A stretch of DNA of 64,000 bases from Syngnathus acus (lineage: Eukaryota; Chordata; Actinopteri; Syngnathiformes; Syngnathidae). Both the position numbers and the translations under genes were made by a program. Where the stretch lies: positions 7,364,631 to 7,428,630 of the forward strand of contig NC_051108.1 of assembly GCF_901709675.1 (NCBI RefSeq). Direction: 5' to 3'. Below the pieces are notes generated by a model that ran no database searches, was not told the origin of the DNA, and saw nothing but the letters and a program-made list of their open reading frames with translations. Positions 25,107 through 38,516 of the stretch are shown in pieces. Every line of letters starts with the position of its first letter. Position 1 is the first letter of the stretch.

Positions 25107-28100
25107 CCATACAACAAATGTTGCAAGGGAGGCAGTGGATGAATAGTGACATCACGCATTAAAGCAGAAAACAAAATTATGCAATCACATTTGCTAGAAA
25201 CTCCGCTTGCAGCAAGTCCTGAAACTAGTAAAACTAGTCATAAAAAGACTCCATTGTGCAAACATTTCCTCACGTAGAAATGAGTAAGCACTTTAGGGCA
25301 AAATCCTCTTAAAGTAAACTGATCATTAGAACTTGAGCTCAGTGGAGCGCTTGCGTAAGGTAAAGTCACATCAGGTCAAAGAAAACCTTAAAAAATGTTC
25401 CCCCGTGATCGTGACCAGCAAAGTCAAACACAGAAGACACCAAATTCAAAATGGTGATGTGCTGTTAAAGTAAACAAGGCTTGGTTTGGCACTTGCAGAT
25501 TTTGCTGACATGACAATTGCAGGTTCTTCGGGGTTGATGGACGGACGACCAAGTGAAGCGCAAGAAAAGACGATCTCTCGGCCAATCAAGATCATGAACT
25601 GAGCTGGAAAGCGTCGCGTCTAAATATAGTCCGCCCTCTTTCTATCTCCTAAGGGCAGGACGTCTTGAACTAGTCCTTGGTAGTCCAAGTTCATAAGAAC
25701 ATAATAGTGCATGTTGCAGCTTGACCAGACGTGTCTGGGCAGAAGCCGCAGGGACGCTAACCCCCCCCCCCCCCCAGTACGCCGTTCCCGATGTTGTGCT
25801 CGGCGCACTCAGCTCATTTCCGTCACTGGGGTCAAACTGCATCAATTAGCGCCATGAACTTTGACCTTCACGAGTGCGGGTGACGAGATGGATCGGCTAA
25901 TGGTGTGTCGGACAGTTGGGGTAGTTTTTTTGTTGATTTAAGTTTGCTATCAAAATAGCTAAGACTTTTTTTTTTTTTTCTAACCGGGTAGTTTTGCGCG
26001 GAGAGAAACTTAAAAAAATATGGAATATTGGCATTTATATGACGGCACGTGCAATTGTCGGCCTACATGGGCGTTTTGGGGGAATGCAAACTGCCAGACA
26101 ATTAGAATCCGCATTCAGGTATGCAGAGCCAGAGGCAAGATGGCGGGCGGGCGGGCTGGTGGCGGGGAGTGGCGGGCAGACACTCAGCAGGTTGCGTACA
26201 ACTTAATCCTCCGCCAGCAACACTGACGGTAAAAGCCTTCAGGTTGCAACGTCGACACCGGTGTGGTCTCCTGGATCAAAGTTTTCAACCAGGCTCCGCC
26301 CTCATACCTTGGGAACGGGCCAATTAGGCTTCGGGGAGGAAGTGTTGAGTGTTGGCATGCCTTGCAAGCCAGATGAGACTGTCATCAAACTGGCGCTCCG
26401 TGTCTGTCGCTCACTCATGACACACTGGCCTGGTTTAAGTAAGGGGTGGACAACCTAAAGCACGTGGGCCATAAAGGGCCCCACAAGTGTGAATCGATAA
26501 GAAACAGAAACAATCAAATTACTGTGGGTAGTCCACTAGTTTTTTTTGCATCGTTACAATGATTAAAATGTTTTATTTTGATGGTTTACCATCAACGGAC
26601 TGACATGAGCCGCACTGTAGCTACATGCAAATAATTAGAATCACTTGTTAGATCCAACTATACGTCCACAAAATTCCGATACAAACATTCCAGGAAGCAG
26701 TTGTGATTTACGCAGTTTTGGGAAATGCCGTGAGCGCTCCATGTCGATGTCATCTTCCTCTGGAAAAAGAGGATTACTCCCTCCAGAAGGAAATGCGTCC
26801 AATGTGCTTAGTCAGGTTTTTGTTTTGTTTCAGAAGGCCAACGTTGCGCTTATGAAAAGGGAGCTTACACGTGGAGAGCATTTATATGTGTAATGGCTGA
26901 AAGAGCTCCGGGAACAGAAAATTAAAAAAAATAAGGAAAATGTGAGCCAAGTATTATGTTAAATACAACTCAGCAGTGTCAAATCTTTGAATTCAGTTTA
27001 ATCAACTCACGAGAGCTTGTACTGTATTTTTTTAATGCCAATACAGCAACCGCTTTTGTTGTTTAAATATCTACAGTTGCCATGGCGACTGTTTGATCCA
27101 AACACCTGCAGTACTTTTGTGCGTGTGTGACCTCCCCTGCTTGGAGCTATGCGGGACTCAGAGGCAATTATGACCACACTTGAGGTCACGAGACCCCTCA
27201 AGGCGCCTCAGAATAGTGAATACAGTAAAAAAAAAAAAAAAGAAAATCAGTTTCTATTTATGAAAGCTAATTCTCCGGTGTAATCAGAGTAATGAGCACG
27301 GCGAGTGAGTGGGAAAGACTGAAAGCGTTCGCCAGCGTGTCTGCAATCTGCATTGTGACAGTGGCAGATGCTCGCACCTGCTCGCTTGTCACTTTGGCTC
27401 CCTTTGGGGCGGCAACGTCTTGGTTTGCCAACATGTTCAAGGTCGACGGCAAAAACCAAACAAAAACCAGAGATGACAATTTGAACAGAAGCTTTTGACC
27501 CGATTAGTACTGGGATGATTAATTGAATAACTGTTAGTGTCACTCACGACAACCGACGCGGCGTTCTCGTTCATCGGCATCCACGTCACTCACCAGCCCA
27601 ATCCCCGCCTTACAATTCTAAAAATTATAAAACACTCTGCAAATCTCAACTGGAACATTTTGCAGACCGGCAGACAAACCTCCCCAGCATATTATCGTAC
27701 CACTAAAGCGACATTTTCTTGGTGAGAGTAAATATTGTTTCTGCTAACATGGAGCCCATTTTTCCATTGGGGTTTGTGGTTGGTGAACACGCAGTAGCCT
27801 GAGGTTCACATGTATGAATATTTTAAGTGCCGTATAAAACCAATGTTATGAGTTTAGGGGGGGAGGGGGCATCGACATGACCTGTAAAGCAAAATTAACT
27901 ATTTACGGCTAACAGCGCTGCACAACAACAAAGTGCAAGCTATTCATTAGCTTTTTTTTTTTTAAATGTAGCACAAAGACACACATACACAAACACACAC
28001 ACACGATGTGGTTCTGTAGACAGGCTGTCTGGGAGCCTTGGCCTAGAATAGCTCTGATAATGCATCTGTCACGAACGTGTGCGATCAGGACGTGTTCCTC

Positions 28101-29089
28101 TGCAAACAGCGGAAAACGGAATCACTGCGCTAAGCTAACGTCTCCCTGGCCTGCTGGCCTGCTTCATTTGCGGCGCGACTGAGGAAACAGGTCACGTGTC
28201 TACGAAATTTGATGGTGTTTTTGTAAGGCTAATGACTGAACCGCTTATCAAAGTTAAGTGAAAGTGGCTTTGGCGGCTGGGTTTTGGAAAAATCAGGTTT
28301 TGTATTTTTGAAAGTCCATTGCGGCCGTGGGTAGAAATCTGCACGATTCCTGAAACGGTTATCACGTTGGACTCGTATGGCTGAAACAGGAGAACGCAGG
28401 GCGAATTGTAAACGTGAGGCCTGTGAACTGTCACCCCCCCCCCCCCCCCCCCCCCCCACACACACACACTAACTGGATTCACATGTCCGCAAACTCCCAA
28501 GTTACCTGATCATGTGAAAAACAGAGCAAGCACCTCTCACCCCGTGTTTTTTTTTTTTTTGAGTGGAGCAAGCCAGCTGCAAACACATAATATTGAAATT
28601 TTTCCCACATTTTGAAACGCTCCCTAGAGATGATTTGCTTCTTCGGGCGGAAAACAAACTGTCGGTATGAAAAAAAAAAAGTGAATCCACATGAGCCTCA
28701 TTTTACAGCCATAAAATATTTGTTACTTTTTCAACATTTCTTTTCACTTTCCGAGGAGCATTTCAGCTAACATGCATGATCAAGCACCAAGCATAAGGTT
28801 AGGGTTTAAAGTTCATCGTATTAGCCGTGGACAAAGTTCTTAACACGGTCGAGCACACGTCATTAATGCCTCACAAAAGGCTTTTAAGAAATCTGAAACC
28901 TAGTGGTCCAAAAAAAACAAAAAACATAATAATCTGCCTTGGACACCAGAGTGAGTTTTTAAGCATTAATTTCCTGGAAAAAAAAGGTCACTATGCTAAT
29001 TGACTTTCTCCATTTGTGCAGTATAACAGAGAAGGGGAGGGGGGTCCTCAAGGGCTATTTTTTATGACTTGCGTACGTTTATGAAACAC
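25107..29089. other. Non-coding DNA
   Basis: No gene recognised. It holds several poly-A, poly-T and poly-C runs, including 24 C followed by (CA)n at 28434-28469. A possible decayed hAT end (AAGGGGTGGACAACC) lies near 26440. Confidence 0.5.
28434..28469. repeat. Poly-C run followed by (CA)n
   Basis: Twenty-four consecutive C (28434-28457) run into an ACACAC tract. Read length across such a run is uncertain in assemblies. Confidence 0.9.
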
Positions 29090-29323
29090 TTAAAGGGCAT
29101 GTAAAGACACTATGGGGTCCCAAAATGTATTTGATAAAGATGCACTTGTATTTTTGGAAACTGTTGTCAATTTTTGAATAAGATTGCGAATTGAGGAGTA
29201 ATCGATGAAAAATCAACGGTTTGTATGTGATCGTTGAAGTTCATCCCTGAAATTGCCGAAGTGACTGTGACGTAGATTATAGGAGGCCGAGCGTTGCCGA
29301 GTTACTTAGCCCATGTAAGCATA

Positions 29324-29498
29324 ATGGCAGATACAGAAGTGGAAGCGATGTCGTCTGACGAATCTCCCTCAGATGATTCTTCACCTTCTGACAAAAATGA
29401 AGAAGAGTATGATTTCTTTCTTGGGGTACAAGGCTACCAATTTGAACCAGTGAGAAGTACCCCAGCGACTGAAGCATCGCAAAACGAAGGCGCGGAAG
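29324..29498 (+). pseudogene. First exon of a transposon-carried P2X7-C-terminal-like protein
   Basis: The ATG at 29324 opens an acidic, Ser-rich frame (MADTEVEAMSSDESPSDDSS) ending in the motif YDFFLGVQGYQFEPV. It stops at a good splice donor, GAAG|GTACAG (29498/29499). Acidic N-termini followed by PYMFEP/GYQFEP-like motifs head the fish proteins annotated as P2X purinoceptor 7-like, which have a cysteine-rich zinc-binding domain in later exons. That cysteine-rich part was not found downstream. The link to Kolobok rests on the TTAA-flanked ends around it and is inference. Confidence 0.5.
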
Positions 29499-29969
29499 GT
29501 ACAGCCGGATCGGGAGAAAATCAATGGCTATATACTGATATTGTTTTGGTTGTCCAATTTAATAAATTCTAGGAAAGTTGCAAAGAAAATTTCTTTTAAT
29601 AATATATACGGCAACATATTTTTATAGGGTAGAAAACAGTAGGAAAATTAATTTTTAGGACTGGAGAAAACCCATGAACGATTATTACTTTGGTGTGCTA
29701 ATTCTTATTTTCCCTTTGCACACAGTATGTTACTACCGAAGTTTCCCCTCTCGTTATAAGCCTAAACTTTTTTATTTTTCAAATAACATAAAGGTAACAT
29801 TTTCATGCCCCAAGAATCTCCCTTTTGGCAATTGCACGGCTCTGTCTTGGCACTTTCGAGGGGGGGGGTGAACTTGGGGTGGCTCTGTTGTCTCTATTAT
29901 GCTTATATGTGAAGTATTCGCAAACAGTTTTTACCCTACAGCGGTAGTCACATTGAATGCAGCTAAACG

Positions 29970-30150
29970 TAAATGATTATGTCTGTGTATGTTCTTCTGT
30001 GGGTTTTTATCTTGGTTTTTTTATCTTTATATTCTATTTATTCTATTTATTTTTTATCGCATGCGCGGATCGGTTGGCACTTTTTAAATTTCGTTGTACA
30101 TGTGACAATGACAAATAAAGATCTATTCTATCTATTCTATTCTATTCTAT
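29970..30150 (+). mobile_element. LINE 3' end with (TCTAT)n tail
   Basis: The sequence GTTGTACATGTGACAATGAC leads into AATAAAG and then a run of CTATT units. This is the usual 3' terminus of fish CR1/L2-type LINEs (GTACATGTGCAATGACAATAAAG followed by a short tandem repeat). It is severely 5' truncated and inserted within the TTAA element. Confidence 0.7.
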
Positions 30151-30430
30151 TGGAGACAAAACACCAGGAAATTGTATGGATCTTCGCGCTATCAATCGGT
30201 AAACAATGGGGGGAGTCCGATCATCTACGTCACGGTACCATGTGATCCAGAATGGCGCGGTTCATGACAGGGGCAGGAAAGATTGAGAAATACACACAAA
30301 TTGACTGCGTTTGGCTCACGAATGCAATTTTATTTCAAATTCTATAATATTATTTGGATACAGGTGAGTATAATCGAACATTCGGAGTGGTTTTTAAAAC
30401 ATGTTAAAGGTGCCTTTACATACGCTTTAA

Positions 30431-32377
30431 TAAAGACTAGGCAAACAGTGCTTTCAGCAAAATGTTGGAATGGGGAAGGGGGGGGCAACAGCGAGGCTGT
30501 TTTCAACTGTTTTCCCATCTTCCCCTCCTTCCTATCGGCCAAATGTCAGCTGTCTATGTACGGCGAGGAATATTTGCCAAATCTTTGAAGCTAAATTTAA
30601 CGCTTCACCGGAATGCTCAACTGTAGCAACAGGACATACTCGATTTGCAAAAGATGACTTTCCCTTCAGCATGTCAAATGCTTTTTAAAAAAAGTGTTTG
30701 AAGGTGAAACGGATGACATCACACTAAACGTCTTGGCAGAGGTCCAGCTGAGCCCGAGGCTCAACGAAAAGAAAAAAAGAACGATGCCGTATTCAATAAA
30801 GTCTTAATTTCGTGCTTGGTTAAATTGCAAGCCTTTTCTGCAACATCGCCACCTACTGGCCCGGCATGCGTATAACAGCGTTCATCCAGGAACCCTTTTT
30901 TTTTTTCAATGAGGCTCGGCAGAAGAAGAAAAGTCAGCTTTTCCTTGAGATCAACGTCGTGTGTTTGGGTCACATAAAGGCCAACCTTCCTTCACGGCCA
31001 CACGAAGCGTTCGCCAGCTTATCGGCAGCCGGAGCGCGTCAGCACAATAAAGGACAAGGTGCTCATCTATTTACAAGCGCCAGACAGCCACCTCAGTCTC
31101 ATCATCATCATCCGTCACCGCCGTCGGCACAATGCTGGACGTCGTCTGCTTGAATGGACGGAAATTGGCTATGCAAAACAGGCGAAAGGACTCTTCTGCT
31201 TCTTCCCAAACAATGGCCCTGCCCGGCGTCCACTTCCCGCCGCCGCTGCTAACAATAACGGCTTTGCATGACTCAACCTGTCTGCGTGGCATCGCCAACA
31301 TTCGATCGCGGCGGCAACGACATATCTCGAAAGTGTTTATTTACACCTGAAGAAATCATCCTCGCTCGCAAACAAGTGCTCTCGGCGGTCTTGATAAGGA
31401 TTGCGCGTATTTATTTTCCCCAGTTGAGCTCTTTGGCTGAATTGTTTGGTAATGGCTTGTCTCACAAGGGAGGGAATCGGTTTTGTTTTGGGTATTTTAG
31501 CATGACAAAGACGAGCCAGCTTTAGAGGAAGATGCGGGGACGCGGTCATGCTATACAACGGATGTCCCTTGTGACTGACATGGTGTGTCCTGTAATTGCC
31601 CACTGTGAAAAGGATAAGGGGGGGGGGTGTATCTCATCTTATCTCCAGACCAATCACAAGCCAGTTGGTCAGAGCTCCATCAGCTGGTCACGACTATCTT
31701 TCCCACTTTGGGGGGGAGCACTGGACTGGAGCCAATTCAAAACCTTGACCTCCCTCGAGGCCCAATGCCAAAGCTTCGCTCTAAATGAATGCCGTCTTCA
31801 AAAAAAAAAAAAGGATTCAACTTTTTTGGGCTCTTTGAGAGGCGCCGAGGCCACGAGCAACTATGCTCTGACCTCGCTTGTAGCCGGAGTCCGGTTACAC
31901 GGACTGCAATTGGAGTTTGGTTGTAAATCAACCACTTTTAGAGCCAGGGCAAGACAAAAGCACCGCTAAGGCCTGGAGACGTGGAACTGAAAGGGCATCT
32001 TTGTCAGCGAATACTGGCTGCTTTATTCAGACACTTAAGATCACAACTCGGAGCTCGCAATTTACAATCAAATTGGTTGGGACCGTCTGCATCTTTGCTC
32101 GGCCCCTTTTCCCTCGTAGGAAATCATAGGCATGATGAAAGCTCCTTGGGAGATCCACCGCGTGCTTATTGATCCGCACCGACTGCTTCCCCATTGGTCA
32201 CGGTGACAGGCTGACAGTGTGGCGGCGCCACTTCAACGCGCTGACATTTATTTCAAGCCTATGTCTTCTCTACAGGCCAAAACATTCCAGCACTTGCAGC
32301 AATTAGATTGTCCAATCGGATTTCAGTCGCTATGTGTTGCCATGTCAATCAAATCTGCCCAGCACCTTCCGAATCAA
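30431..32377. other. Non-coding DNA between the two transposon relics
   Basis: No coding or RNA gene recognised. The longest open frame here (31532-31969) has a poly-Lys stretch from an A-run and no family resemblance. Confidence 0.5.
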
Positions 32378-32532
32378 TAAGGGATAAGCACATGACGTCA
32401 CAGACCGGCCGACGGTTTGTTTGGATGGCAAAAAGCGGCGGGTGCTAATAGGGCCAAGGCTGGTACTGGAGCATTTTTAGCATTTTATCGGTGGCAGATC
32501 GTGGCAGAGTTGTTACGTAGGCAACTTAAACA

Positions 32533-32734
32533 ATGGTGAAGAGTTGTTGTGCCATAGGGTGTGCCTATCGCTTCCAAAAAAGCGATACCAAGAAGTTATA
32601 TCGGTTCCCTGCGGACCAGACCAGAAAGGATAGCTGGGTGGCGGCGCTTCGTAGGGCGGAACATGGCCGCAGCAGCTCCAACCTTTGGAAGCCAACTATT
32701 TATTCTTACATCTGCTCAGATCACTTTGTGGGAG
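32533..32734 (+). pseudogene. THAP zinc-finger first exon of a transposase
   Basis: The ATG at 32533 opens MVKSCCAIGCAYR with the THAP Cys pair (C5, C10), followed by LYRFPAD, a conserved Trp (DSW) and ICSDHF with the Cys/His pair near the end. The exon stops at GGGAG|GTACGT (donor at 32735). THAP domains are C2CH DNA-binding modules that recognise transposon ends. No downstream transposase exon remains before the oppositely oriented YqaJ-like segment, so this is one exon of a deleted gene. Domestication as a small host protein is possible but unsupported. Confidence 0.78.
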
Positions 32735-32939
32735 GTACGTAATTTTGTTTTATTGACGTCAACATTCATCTGTGAGGTATTGCTCGGATTTTCCCTTTTT
32801 CTTGCTGCTACTCGGCCATGACCTAAGGAATGCATAATTACACAGCTTCATTACAGTATGTTTGTCCAATTGCTAGTTTCTAATCATTAAAATGTTCACA
32901 TATCTACAATTATAATATGTTATTATTATATTATGTACT

Positions 32940-33303
32940 GCCATGGCTGGCATCTTCTCCGTTTCGCTCCACTGGCTGTGACTCAATGGAATGGACATAA
33001 CCAGCAGTCAGGTAGCGATATCGTTGCAAACCCTTGTAGGTCTTCCTTGGTATATGGACTTGAACAATCTATCAAATTGTTGTAAATGTCTGGATATGTT
33101 ACTGGCGGAAAAGTCGCCTTATCAGAGGACCAAACGCTTGCTGTCCCAGCTCCTGCTACGCTTGAGCTGGTGGTGTTCTTGCTTGGTTTCCACAATGGAT
33201 CAACACGAATGTTATATTTTTTCAAATGTTCAATGTATCTATTGTGGCTTTCTTGGTCCAACTGGACGAAATATTCACTCACAACACCCACCTAGGCCGC
33301 CAT
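32940..33303 (-). pseudogene. N-terminal fragment of ISL2EU YqaJ-type ORF, with stop and frameshift
   Basis: On the minus strand ATGGCGGCC at 33303 is followed at once by TAG (33294-33292). The same frame then continues VSEYFVQLDQESHNRYIEHL, then TFPPVTYPDIYNNLI, then PYTKEDLQG. The block (W/F)PPVTYPDIYNYL followed by a Y(K)SL(E)AY block opens the YqaJ-nuclease proteins of ISL2EU transposons. After EDLQ the expected continuation appears in another frame (YKGLQRYRYLTAGYV), so there is a frameshift, and a possible donor GTACAT follows near 32940. The early stop and the frameshift make it a pseudogene. Confidence 0.6.
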
Positions 33304-33654
33304 CCTCACGGGTCCAGTGGAAGCGGACGAGGCTTTTGCCACCCAAACAATAATGGCCGCCCCGATCTGTGACGTCAGTGCATATCCTCTATAGTGCACA
33401 CCCAAACTTGAAACTGTATTAGCGACTGGACTGTTTCTTGATGAGCTTTCAAATTCGTCCTCACAGAGCTCAGTACACTTGCCCTCAATGACGTCAGCAT
33501 TTTTATCATCGTCTTGTTGAATGGGAAAACTTGTCAAAGCAAATCTCTTGAGTGTTTGCATGTTATAAAATGCAAATTGACCGTTATGTTGTAATTGTAT
33601 TTTATAGTGATGCTTTCTATAATTGCGTTGACGTTTGATGCATTTGTGTTGTTA

Positions 33655-34660
<1,006 letters not shown>

Positions 34661-36163
34661 TGCCTGAATGACTGACTGGCTGGCTGGTTGCACGCTGCAG
34701 CTCCTCCGACGTCCACGCCCCCCCCCTTCAAAGAAAGACACGGATCGTGACGCGCTCACACAACTTGCGCAAAGTTGCGTGGGAGCTCCTCAAAGGATTT
34801 GCAAGCCAGTATTCCATCCGTGGACTTCACGTCATCGGTGCACTGTTTGCTGTGATTTTGTCTCCGTCTCTCTCTCACCCTCTCGAGTGTCCGTCGACGC
34901 TCACTCACTCACTCATTCAAACATTACGTACTACATTACAAGCTCGTGTCTCCAGCACCTTAGCGCTCCCCCTTAAGGCGACAAGAGGAACTGCACACAA
35001 GCGGTGTCATGATTGTCGGGAGTTGAGTTTGAAATTGATAATGCGCAGTGGTACTGTTTTAAGTATAAAAAAAAAAAAAAGAGAAATAGCAGGGCATTGT
35101 GTGCTATCTTTTGATAATGGAAAAAACAATGATGAGTGTGTAAATATTGTTGCAAATATCTCAGAGCAAGTCAAGTTCACCTGTCTGGCAACGCCGCTCG
35201 GCAATCTCATCATGAATCCGAACGCGGTTCCAAAAAGTGTGCGATGTTTGAGCAAGAACTGTCTCGTGTGTCTAAACGGACACCAAGTTGGCGAGTGCTG
35301 ATGCGTGCTTTATGGAATTTGAGCTGACAGCTTGTTAGGGATCAGTTTGACGCAACAGCGATTGTCTCGGCTCTTAGCAGGATGCGAGTTAAAGAACATG
35401 ACAGGGAACAATCATGCTACTCGCAGACTTGCGGGCAAGAATATCAAACAGGAGGAATGTCAGAAACATCATCAGAGATGGAATGTTAAATTTTCTAAGG
35501 AAATTTTGATTCATGTTAATTAATGCATTTACTGGTCTGGCAATGGTTTATCCTTCAGATGCCTTTTTATGTTTAAATGTGTTTAAAGCAGACCGTAAGA
35601 AAATATTTTGGGGGGTGATATTGTCAGACCAGCATTTTTTTGTTTGCCTGACTTCAGGTTGAAAACCGAGCCGGTCATCTCAGAATCTATCTGAAAAAGC
35701 GTATTTGGCATTCACTGTGATTCATTATTTCTGTTCAACTACTTAAGAACGAAAAGCGGAGGTTTCCTCTTCGGTTTATTAGTTCGGGTTACTTAATATA
35801 GCTAAATAAATCTATCAACGGCAAGCCGTAAAAGAAAATGAGCCTCGCTCTGGTTTCGTCATCGCTTTAACGACACGCATAGAGATCGGTAACAGAAGCA
35901 AGTCGCGTGGTGGGCGGGGGGCATGCTCGCTCGGTGACAGATGGATCGAGGGCAGAGTGGTGCGGCGCTCGGTGGCGGCCGCGTGCGGACGTTGCCAGGA
36001 CTCTTATATTTCCACTTGGCTGGCTTGAGTCGGCTCCAAAACCGCTGCTGCATCACAAGCATTTGAATAAAACTGCAGAGCTCTGGTGAAAATGAATACG
36101 CGTGCGCTGCTTTGAATGTTGATTGAGAGACTGAAAGGTTGGGAGTCGACGCAGCTGGAAGGC

Positions 36164-36190
36164 GGGGGGGGGGGGGGGGGGGGGGGGGGG
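36164..36190. repeat. 27-base poly-G run
   Basis: Uninterrupted G tract; can form G-quadruplex DNA and its length may be imprecise in the assembly. Confidence 0.9.
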
Positions 36191-38468
36191 TTAGGCTGAC
36201 AGACAATAGCTGCCAAGATACAGTCTGGGCTGTACGCCTCCGTAACAAGAAAAGCTGCGCATTAGTATTGGAAGGTGGAGATTTTTTTTAGCAGTGAGAT
36301 TTTGGCTTTATGGGTCTCCGTCGCACCTTTCCAGACCTCAATTTGAGAAGCCTTTGAAGCGGGGAATGGTTTCTGTCCACCGTGACGCTGAGGCTTTTGT
36401 CAGAAGGAGGAAAGGGAGGGGCACGGGGCTGACTGTCAGCCTCCTGATAGAAATGGAGGTTCTTCTCCGAGGCGGATGGAGAAAAAACACAAATGCCAGT
36501 TTGTGTCAGTCAGGTGAGGCGATGAGATAATCGGCGCCGTGCAACAATTGCAACTCGGGATGTGAACCTGAACCACGGTGGAGACGCGGGTCGGAGTCAA
36601 CCTCCAATTTGTCAGTCACTGTCTCCCATAAGAAACTATGGAACTATTTTTCTGAGCCTAGACACCAATTTTACTGACTAGCCGCAATCTTTAGGATGGG
36701 AAAAAAAATCCATATTGTGTTTGTATAAATTCAATAGTGTGGACGCACTGGCGTTTTTCTTTGGTCAAATCGTTCCTGTTATAAATTTGAGGCTTGGCCT
36801 GAGGAAGATGAGAGGAAACAATCCCCACGCGAACTGAGGGTTGCCCGTAATGAGCGCGCACATCACTCTGCCTCGTCTGTTTTCCGTGGCTAACATCGAG
36901 ATGAGGAACATCCGCAACCACGTGGATGACGGAATAAACTCGACTTGAACCCGAGTCAGGATCTGGTAAACAAACATCATCTTGAGATGCAATAAAAGGC
37001 AACTTAAACAGTTCGGAAGGCTCCCCGGAGGATGCTAAACTGGGACGTTGAGGGGATCTCATTACAGCCCGCCGACACGAAGAGAGAAAAAAAAAGCCGC
37101 TTTAGTGCGTTTTAAATTACAAAAGGTTGGCCGAGCTCGAATCTCTGGAGAGCAGAGGTGAAGCAAACATCAGGGCCCCAACGTCAAGTCGCTGGCAGTC
37201 AAACGTCAACCGAAGGCCGAGTCTGCCGCTTTTGGGTTCACGCGAGGACTTGGACACCTGCCAATCATTCCGCGGATTCAATCGAGCCGGGCGGCGGGTC
37301 TTCTTGTCCGTGTTAGTCTGAAGTGATGCGAGCGAAGCCATCAATCAAACCGCTGTAGTTTCTCGACCCAAGCGTTCATCTGGATCAGGTGATGGAATGA
37401 TCACCGTCACATTGATGTGATACACGAAAAAAAGACGCACACACGTAATAAAGTCATTTTCAAAATCTTAATTTCAACACTGCTGTTGATGTTTACATAC
37501 ATCAACTGGAATCCAACCATTTAGTGCCAATGTCACATATACAGGTCAATCGCTAGCAATTGCGAACAACTTGTAAAAATTAGTTTGCCCTTATTTGCCA
37601 CCGATTGGAAATACGATGTTTGAAGTTCAGGCTGGCTTGTACGCATCCGTAGGGGAATGTCAGCATCTCCTGTTTACAATCTGCTCATAAATTAGCGGCG
37701 CGTTTTCATCGCCCAAAGCCTTTCCCGAGGACTAAAACGCGGGGACACGCGGGAGTGAAAGAAAAATAAAGAGATTCCTAATTAAAATCACTCGCGGGAC
37801 AAAGCAACAGTTAAAAGGAGAATGTATTTATTGTGGTATGAAAAGAAAGCTCACAAGGCCCGCCGGCTTAATGAACCGACAAGATTTGTGTACAAAGAGA
37901 CGGCTCAATAAACACATAATAAAGTCATTTTCTGAAACGGGTCGGACAGTCGTCAAAAAATTTACTTCTCTGGTTTGAAATGTGTTTAAACTGACCGGCA
38001 GCCTCAATGGTCTTATTTTCAGTCTGAGAACGCACTAAGCCGCCGCTTAGTAGCGAGAAGCCGTTATCGTGGAAACCTCGGAGAGAATTATCTGGCAATA
38101 GGACTCTCGTTATTGCCTTGAGCTTTACTTTAATAAGACCCGCCTCACCTTTGACCTCGGAGCGCAGCGCCTGAGGAACTCGCCGGCAGAGATTTGATGG
38201 CTCAAAGGCCATCGCCGTGCTCGGAGGGCAGCCGTTTAATTCCGTGGGCAAGAGTGCTAATACGCCATGGCGGTGTACCCGAACCTGCATAATGAATATG
38301 GATGATGGCATCGAGCCTCCGCATCTGGCATCCGGCTGTGGGTCGACACCGGCTTGACACATGGCTGATGGCCATTTCTGCCATCTTAATCGCGAGTCAT
38401 AATCGGAGGAGTCCGTTATTGTTTGATTTGTGAGTGGAAGGATGCATGGCATTTGGAATGGCAGCTGT

Positions 38469-38516
38469 AATAAAAATAAAAATAAAAATAAAAATAAAAA
38501 TAAAAATAAAATAAAA
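38469..38516. repeat. (AAAAT)n microsatellite
   Basis: Pentanucleotide TAAAA/AAAAT units repeated about nine times. Confidence 0.95.

Larger units (their letters stand above)
29094..30426 (+). mobile_element. Kolobok-like TTAA element with P2X7-C-terminal-like exon
   Basis: The left end AGGGCATGTAAAGACAC and the right end (complement AGCGTATGTAAAGGCAC) match at 14 of 17 positions. Both are directly bordered by TTAA (29090-29093 and 30427-30430). TTAA targets belong to Kolobok and piggyBac elements; the ends do not start CCY as in piggyBac, so Kolobok is preferred. It encodes only one recognisable exon (29324-29498) and contains a LINE 3' end at about 29970-30150, so it is a deleted, later-invaded copy of 1,333 bp. 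Confidence 0.65.
32379..33391. mobile_element. Deleted ISL2EU-like (PIF/Harbinger-related) element with THAP and YqaJ ORF starts
   Basis: The left end around 32379-32404 (AGGGATAAGCAC, A, TGACGTCACAGACCGG) and the complement of the right end around 33391-33365 (AGAGGATATGCAC, TGACGTCACAGATCGG) form an imperfect inverted repeat. It continues inward with TTTGTTTGG(A/G)TGGCAAAA. Just inside the left end is a THAP first exon (+). Just inside the right end is the N-terminus of a YqaJ-type recombinase ORF (-). The two therefore converge, and the middle has been lost. The THAP-transposase plus YqaJ-protein pair is the hallmark of ISL2EU elements. Exact borders are within a few bases. Confidence 0.65.

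Noticed and set aside
26433-26560. AAGGGGTGGACAACC...GGGCCATAAAGGGCCC, a possible decayed hAT end
   Set aside because: No opposite end or target duplication could be found.
34747-35301. 184-codon open frame on the plus strand upstream of samd5
   Set aside because: Contains a poly-Lys stretch from an A-run; no family match; lies in the upstream flank.
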